From an uncultured Sphingomonadaceae bacterium (GTDB lineage: Bacteria; Pseudomonadota; Alphaproteobacteria; Sphingomonadales; Sphingomonadaceae): DNA of 64,000 bases. The DNA lies in the NCBI GenBank assembly GCA_947493325.1, contig CANLQI010000002.1:558001-622000 (forward strand). The letters are read 5' to 3'. This document shows positions 62,000 through 64,000 of the stretch, piece after piece. Position 1 is the stretch's first letter. Each line of letters begins with the position of its first letter. A model generated the notes under the pieces. The model had not been told where the DNA came from, ran no database searches, and worked only from the letters and a program-made list of their open reading frames with translations. The translations under genes were made by a program, and so were the position numbers.

Positions 62000-63470
62000 A
62001 ACTATATTGGTTATCGATGAAGGCACAACATCGACCCGGGCGATGCTGTTCGGTATGGACGGCACGCCGCAGGGCAGCGCGCAAAAGGAACTGACTCAGC
62101 ATTATCCCGCCCCCGGCCTGGTCGAACATGATGCAGAGGAAATCTGGCAGCATACGCTTGCCTGCGCGCAGGACATGGTGCGCACCGCAGGCGGAGCCGG
62201 AGCGATAGCCGCGATCGGCATCACCAATCAGCGCGAGACGGTCGTATTCTGGGACCGGCGCACGGGCGCACCGCTCGCCCCCGCGATTGTGTGGCAGGAC
62301 AGGCGTACGGCGGAAGCCTGCGCCGCGCTCAAGGAGGCTGGGCATGAGGAGGCGGTACAGGCCAAAACCGGCCTGCTGCTCGATCCCTATTTTTCGGCAA
62401 GCAAGATACGCTGGGCGCTGGATAGCTGGCCGCAGCTGAAAGCCGCGGGCGACAATCTGGCCGCGGGGACAGTGGAAAGCTATCTTGTGTACCGGCTGAC
62501 GTTACAGAATGGCAGGGCAAGACATGTCACCGACGCGACCAACGCGTCGCGCACCTCGCTGATGGATATACAGCGCGGCAGCTGGGATGAGGGATTGTGT
62601 GACCTGTTTGGCGTGCCGCAGGGCATATTGCCCGAAATTGTCGATTGCGCGGGCGAAATAGGGATGACCGCGCCGGATTTGTTTGGCGCGCCCATTCCGA
62701 TCTGCGGTATGGCGGGGGACCAGCAGGCGGCCACTATCGGCCAGTCCTGCCTGCAGCCCGGCCAGACCAAGGCGACCTATGGCACCGGCGCATTCGTGCT
62801 CACCAATTCAGGAGCTGAAATGCGGATATCACAGCACCGCCTGCTTTCCACCATCGCGTGGCAGATGGACGGCGAGCGGGTGTTTGCGCTCGAAGGTTCG
62901 GTGTTTGTTGCCGGATCGCTGGTGCAATGGCTGCGCGATGACCTGGGTTTGCTGGAGAGTGCGGCCCAAACAGAAGAGCTGGCGCGCAGTGTGGCGGATA
63001 ATGGCGGCGTTTATCTGGTGCCCGCGCTGTCAGGGCTGGGCGCGCCGCATTGGCGCAGCGACGCGCGTGCGGCGATCAGCGGGCTGAGTTTTGCGACGGG
63101 AAAAGCGCATGTGGCCCGCGCTGCATTGGAAGCGATGTCTTACCAGACGCATGACCTCAAATCCGCCTTTGCCGCTGATGGCGTAGACTGGGCCGAGCTG
63201 CGCATTGATGGCGGGATGGTTGCCAACGACTGGATGGCACAGGACCTGGCGGATATATTGGATGTTAAGGTGGAACGGCCTGCCTTTACCGAAACGACGG
63301 CGCTCGGCGCAGCGATGCTCGCCGCCGTGGGGGTTGGGCATTACGCTGATCTGGCGGAGGCTTCTGCTATGCGCGGGCAGGCTGATGCGTTTGCGTCCGG
63401 AATGAACGCGGCGTCGCGTGACAATAGGCTGAGTGGCTGGAAAGGCGCACTGGAGAAAGCGTTGAGATAG
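61992..63470 (+). CDS. glpK: Glycerol kinase
   Basis: GlpK phosphorylates glycerol to glycerol 3-phosphate. FGGY-family features are VIDEGTTSTRAM, GITNQRETVVFWDRRTG, YGTGAFVLTNSG, VYLVPALSGLGAPHW and LRIDGGMVANDWMAQ. GTG 61992 overlaps the symporter stop and gives 492 residues, the family norm; ATG 61935 would add nineteen residues inside the symporter gene. The overlap suggests that the symporter supplies glycerol or a glycerol-yielding substrate. Confidence 0.93.
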   Translation: MAETILVIDEGTTSTRAMLFGMDGTPQGSAQKELTQHYPAPGLVEHDAEEIWQHTLACAQDMVRTAGGAGAIAAIGITNQRETVVFWDRRTGAPLAPAIVWQDRRTAEACAALKEAGHEEAVQAKTGLLLDPYFSASKIRWALDSWPQLKAAGDNLAAGTVESYLVYRLTLQNGRARHVTDATNASRTSLMDIQRGSWDEGLCDLFGVPQGILPEIVDCAGEIGMTAPDLFGAPIPICGMAGDQQAATIGQSCLQPGQTKATYGTGAFVLTNSGAEMRISQHRLLSTIAWQMDGERVFALEGSVFVAGSLVQWLRDDLGLLESAAQTEELARSVADNGGVYLVPALSGLGAPHWRSDARAAISGLSFATGKAHVARAALEAMSYQTHDLKSAFAADGVDWAELRIDGGMVANDWMAQDLADILDVKVERPAFTETTALGAAMLAAVGVGHYADLAEASAMRGQADAFASGMNAASRDNRLSGWKGALEKALR

Positions 63471-63538
63471 AGTCACATAGCTGCGGTCTCTTTCCCGCCA
63501 CTTCCTATAAACGCTATGATATCCGCCCACATCCGTCA

Positions 63539-63608
63539 CCCCGGCGAAAGCCGGGGTCTCCTTTTCTTTCCAGCGCCAGATTGCAGGAGATTCCGGCTTT
63601 CGCCGGAA
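63539..63608. repeat. Facing REP-like palindrome pair
   Basis: CCCCGGC-gaaa-GCCGGGG (63539-63556) and TTCCGGC-tttc-GCCGGAA (63591-63608) are arranged head-to-head like the pair at 60034-60117, including flanking TCTCC and GGAGA. Confidence 0.7.
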
Positions 63609-63620
63609 TGACGATTTATG

Positions 63621-63654
63621 AAAAAAGGGCGGCTGCCTTTATAAACAACCGCCC
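63621..63654 (-). terminator. Factor-independent terminator of the fadB-like gene
   Basis: On the minus strand GGGCGG/CCGCCC form a stem around a 16-nt loop, followed by six T residues. It lies 26 bp past the stop of the 63680 gene. Confidence 0.75.
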
Positions 63655-63679
63655 CTTTCTTCGTGTCTGTTTTCGAATG

Positions 63680-64000
63680 TTACGCCGCTTTGTAAAACGT
63701 CTCGCCCTTGTCGGCCATGTCGCGGAATGACTGGGGCGGGCTGAAGCGTTCGCCGTGGCGCTGGGCCAGGCTGTCGGCGGTGCGCACGAAACTGTCGACG
63801 CCGACTGTGTCGATATAGCTGATCGGACCGCCGGTATAGGGCGCAAAGCCCCAACCGAAAATCGCGCCGAGATCGGCTGACTGCGGATCACTCACCACTT
63901 CTTCGTCATAGCATTCGGCCGTGGCGATTAGCTGGATATAGAGCAGACGCTCCTTGACCTCTTCGACGGAAGGCTGATCTTCGAGCAGCGGATAATGCTC
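63680..64000 (-). CDS. 3-hydroxyacyl-CoA dehydrogenase/enoyl-CoA hydratase, C-terminal end
   Basis: The minus-strand frame enters from the right edge and ends at TAA 63680, giving 106 codons. The visible C-terminus (VKERLLYIQLIATAECYDEEVV, then DLGAIFGWGFAPYTGGPISYID) is characteristic of the FadB/FadJ multifunctional beta-oxidation enzyme. It carries the second HAD C-terminal domain. A clear terminator follows. Confidence 0.88.
   Translation of the reverse strand, partial: EHYPLLEDQPSVEEVKERLLYIQLIATAECYDEEVVSDPQSADLGAIFGWGFAPYTGGPISYIDTVGVDSFVRTADSLAQRHGERFSPPQSFRDMADKGETFYKAA

Noticed and set aside
1-64000. CRISPR arrays
   Set aside because: No regularly spaced identical repeats with unique spacers were seen; the repeats found are palindromic or too few.

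Overview
The window reads as chromosomal DNA of an alphaproteobacterium, most likely a sphingomonad (order Sphingomonadales). This rests on gene style and order (bc1 Rieske/cytochrome b, hslO-argF-argD, an HTH-RibB-type riboflavin enzyme with ribH) and on CCGG(C)GAAAGCCGG-type intergenic palindromes. I did not run any search, so the placement is an inference. Two core segments (1-10.2 kb and 48.9-64 kb) flank one large integrated element.

Left core (1-10.2 kb): the start of cytochrome b and the Rieske subunit, trmL, hemF, a GNAT acetyltransferase, a membrane protein, lipB, an acidic lipoprotein, queC, a small secreted protein, hslO, a nested palindromic element, argF, argD and tRNA-Arg(CCG).

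The island (about 10,191-48,859, 38.7 kb) is bounded by a 23-bp imperfect copy (20/23) of the 3' end of tRNA-Arg(CCG). Its left end carries a large serine recombinase, and its right end a MobC-relaxase pair. A VirD4/TraG-type coupling protein is present but no VirB-type transfer pore, so it looks like an integrative mobilizable element. Cargo, left to right: two uncharacterised genes (one with MORN-like repeats, one membrane-anchored); a mobile mystery A/B (HTH + Fic) pair; a short-Argonaute/TIR-APAZ (SPARTA) defence operon; a copper operon (csoR-copA-copB-membrane protein-DUF411) facing a second metal/redox operon; a MerR-controlled cation-efflux module; a resolvase; czcCBA-czcD; an ArdA-type antirestriction protein; and several small plasmid-type proteins. 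The theme is metal resistance plus phage/plasmid conflict.

Three island genes (starts 17,798, 31,750 and 44,524) share a leader with the same two-stem architecture, about 80-90 nt before each ATG. The paired bases differ between copies while pairing is kept, which is what a conserved RNA structure predicts. A second unusual reading concerns the recombinase. In the integrated state its frame runs antisense through tRNA-Arg and ends in host DNA. In the excised circle the same frame would end inside the start of the first mob-operon gene, so excision would change its C-terminus and place it directly upstream of the mobilization genes.

Right core (48.9-64 kb): GH36 alpha-galactosidase, galK, galT, a DEAD-box helicase with a basic repeat tail, a secreted DUF1080/LamG-like protein, an AraC regulator, an HTH-RibB/GCHII-like fusion with a palindromic operator-like site, ribH, a 1-kb repeat-rich gap, an SSS-family symporter overlapping glpK, and the 3' end of a fatty-acid-oxidation multifunctional protein.
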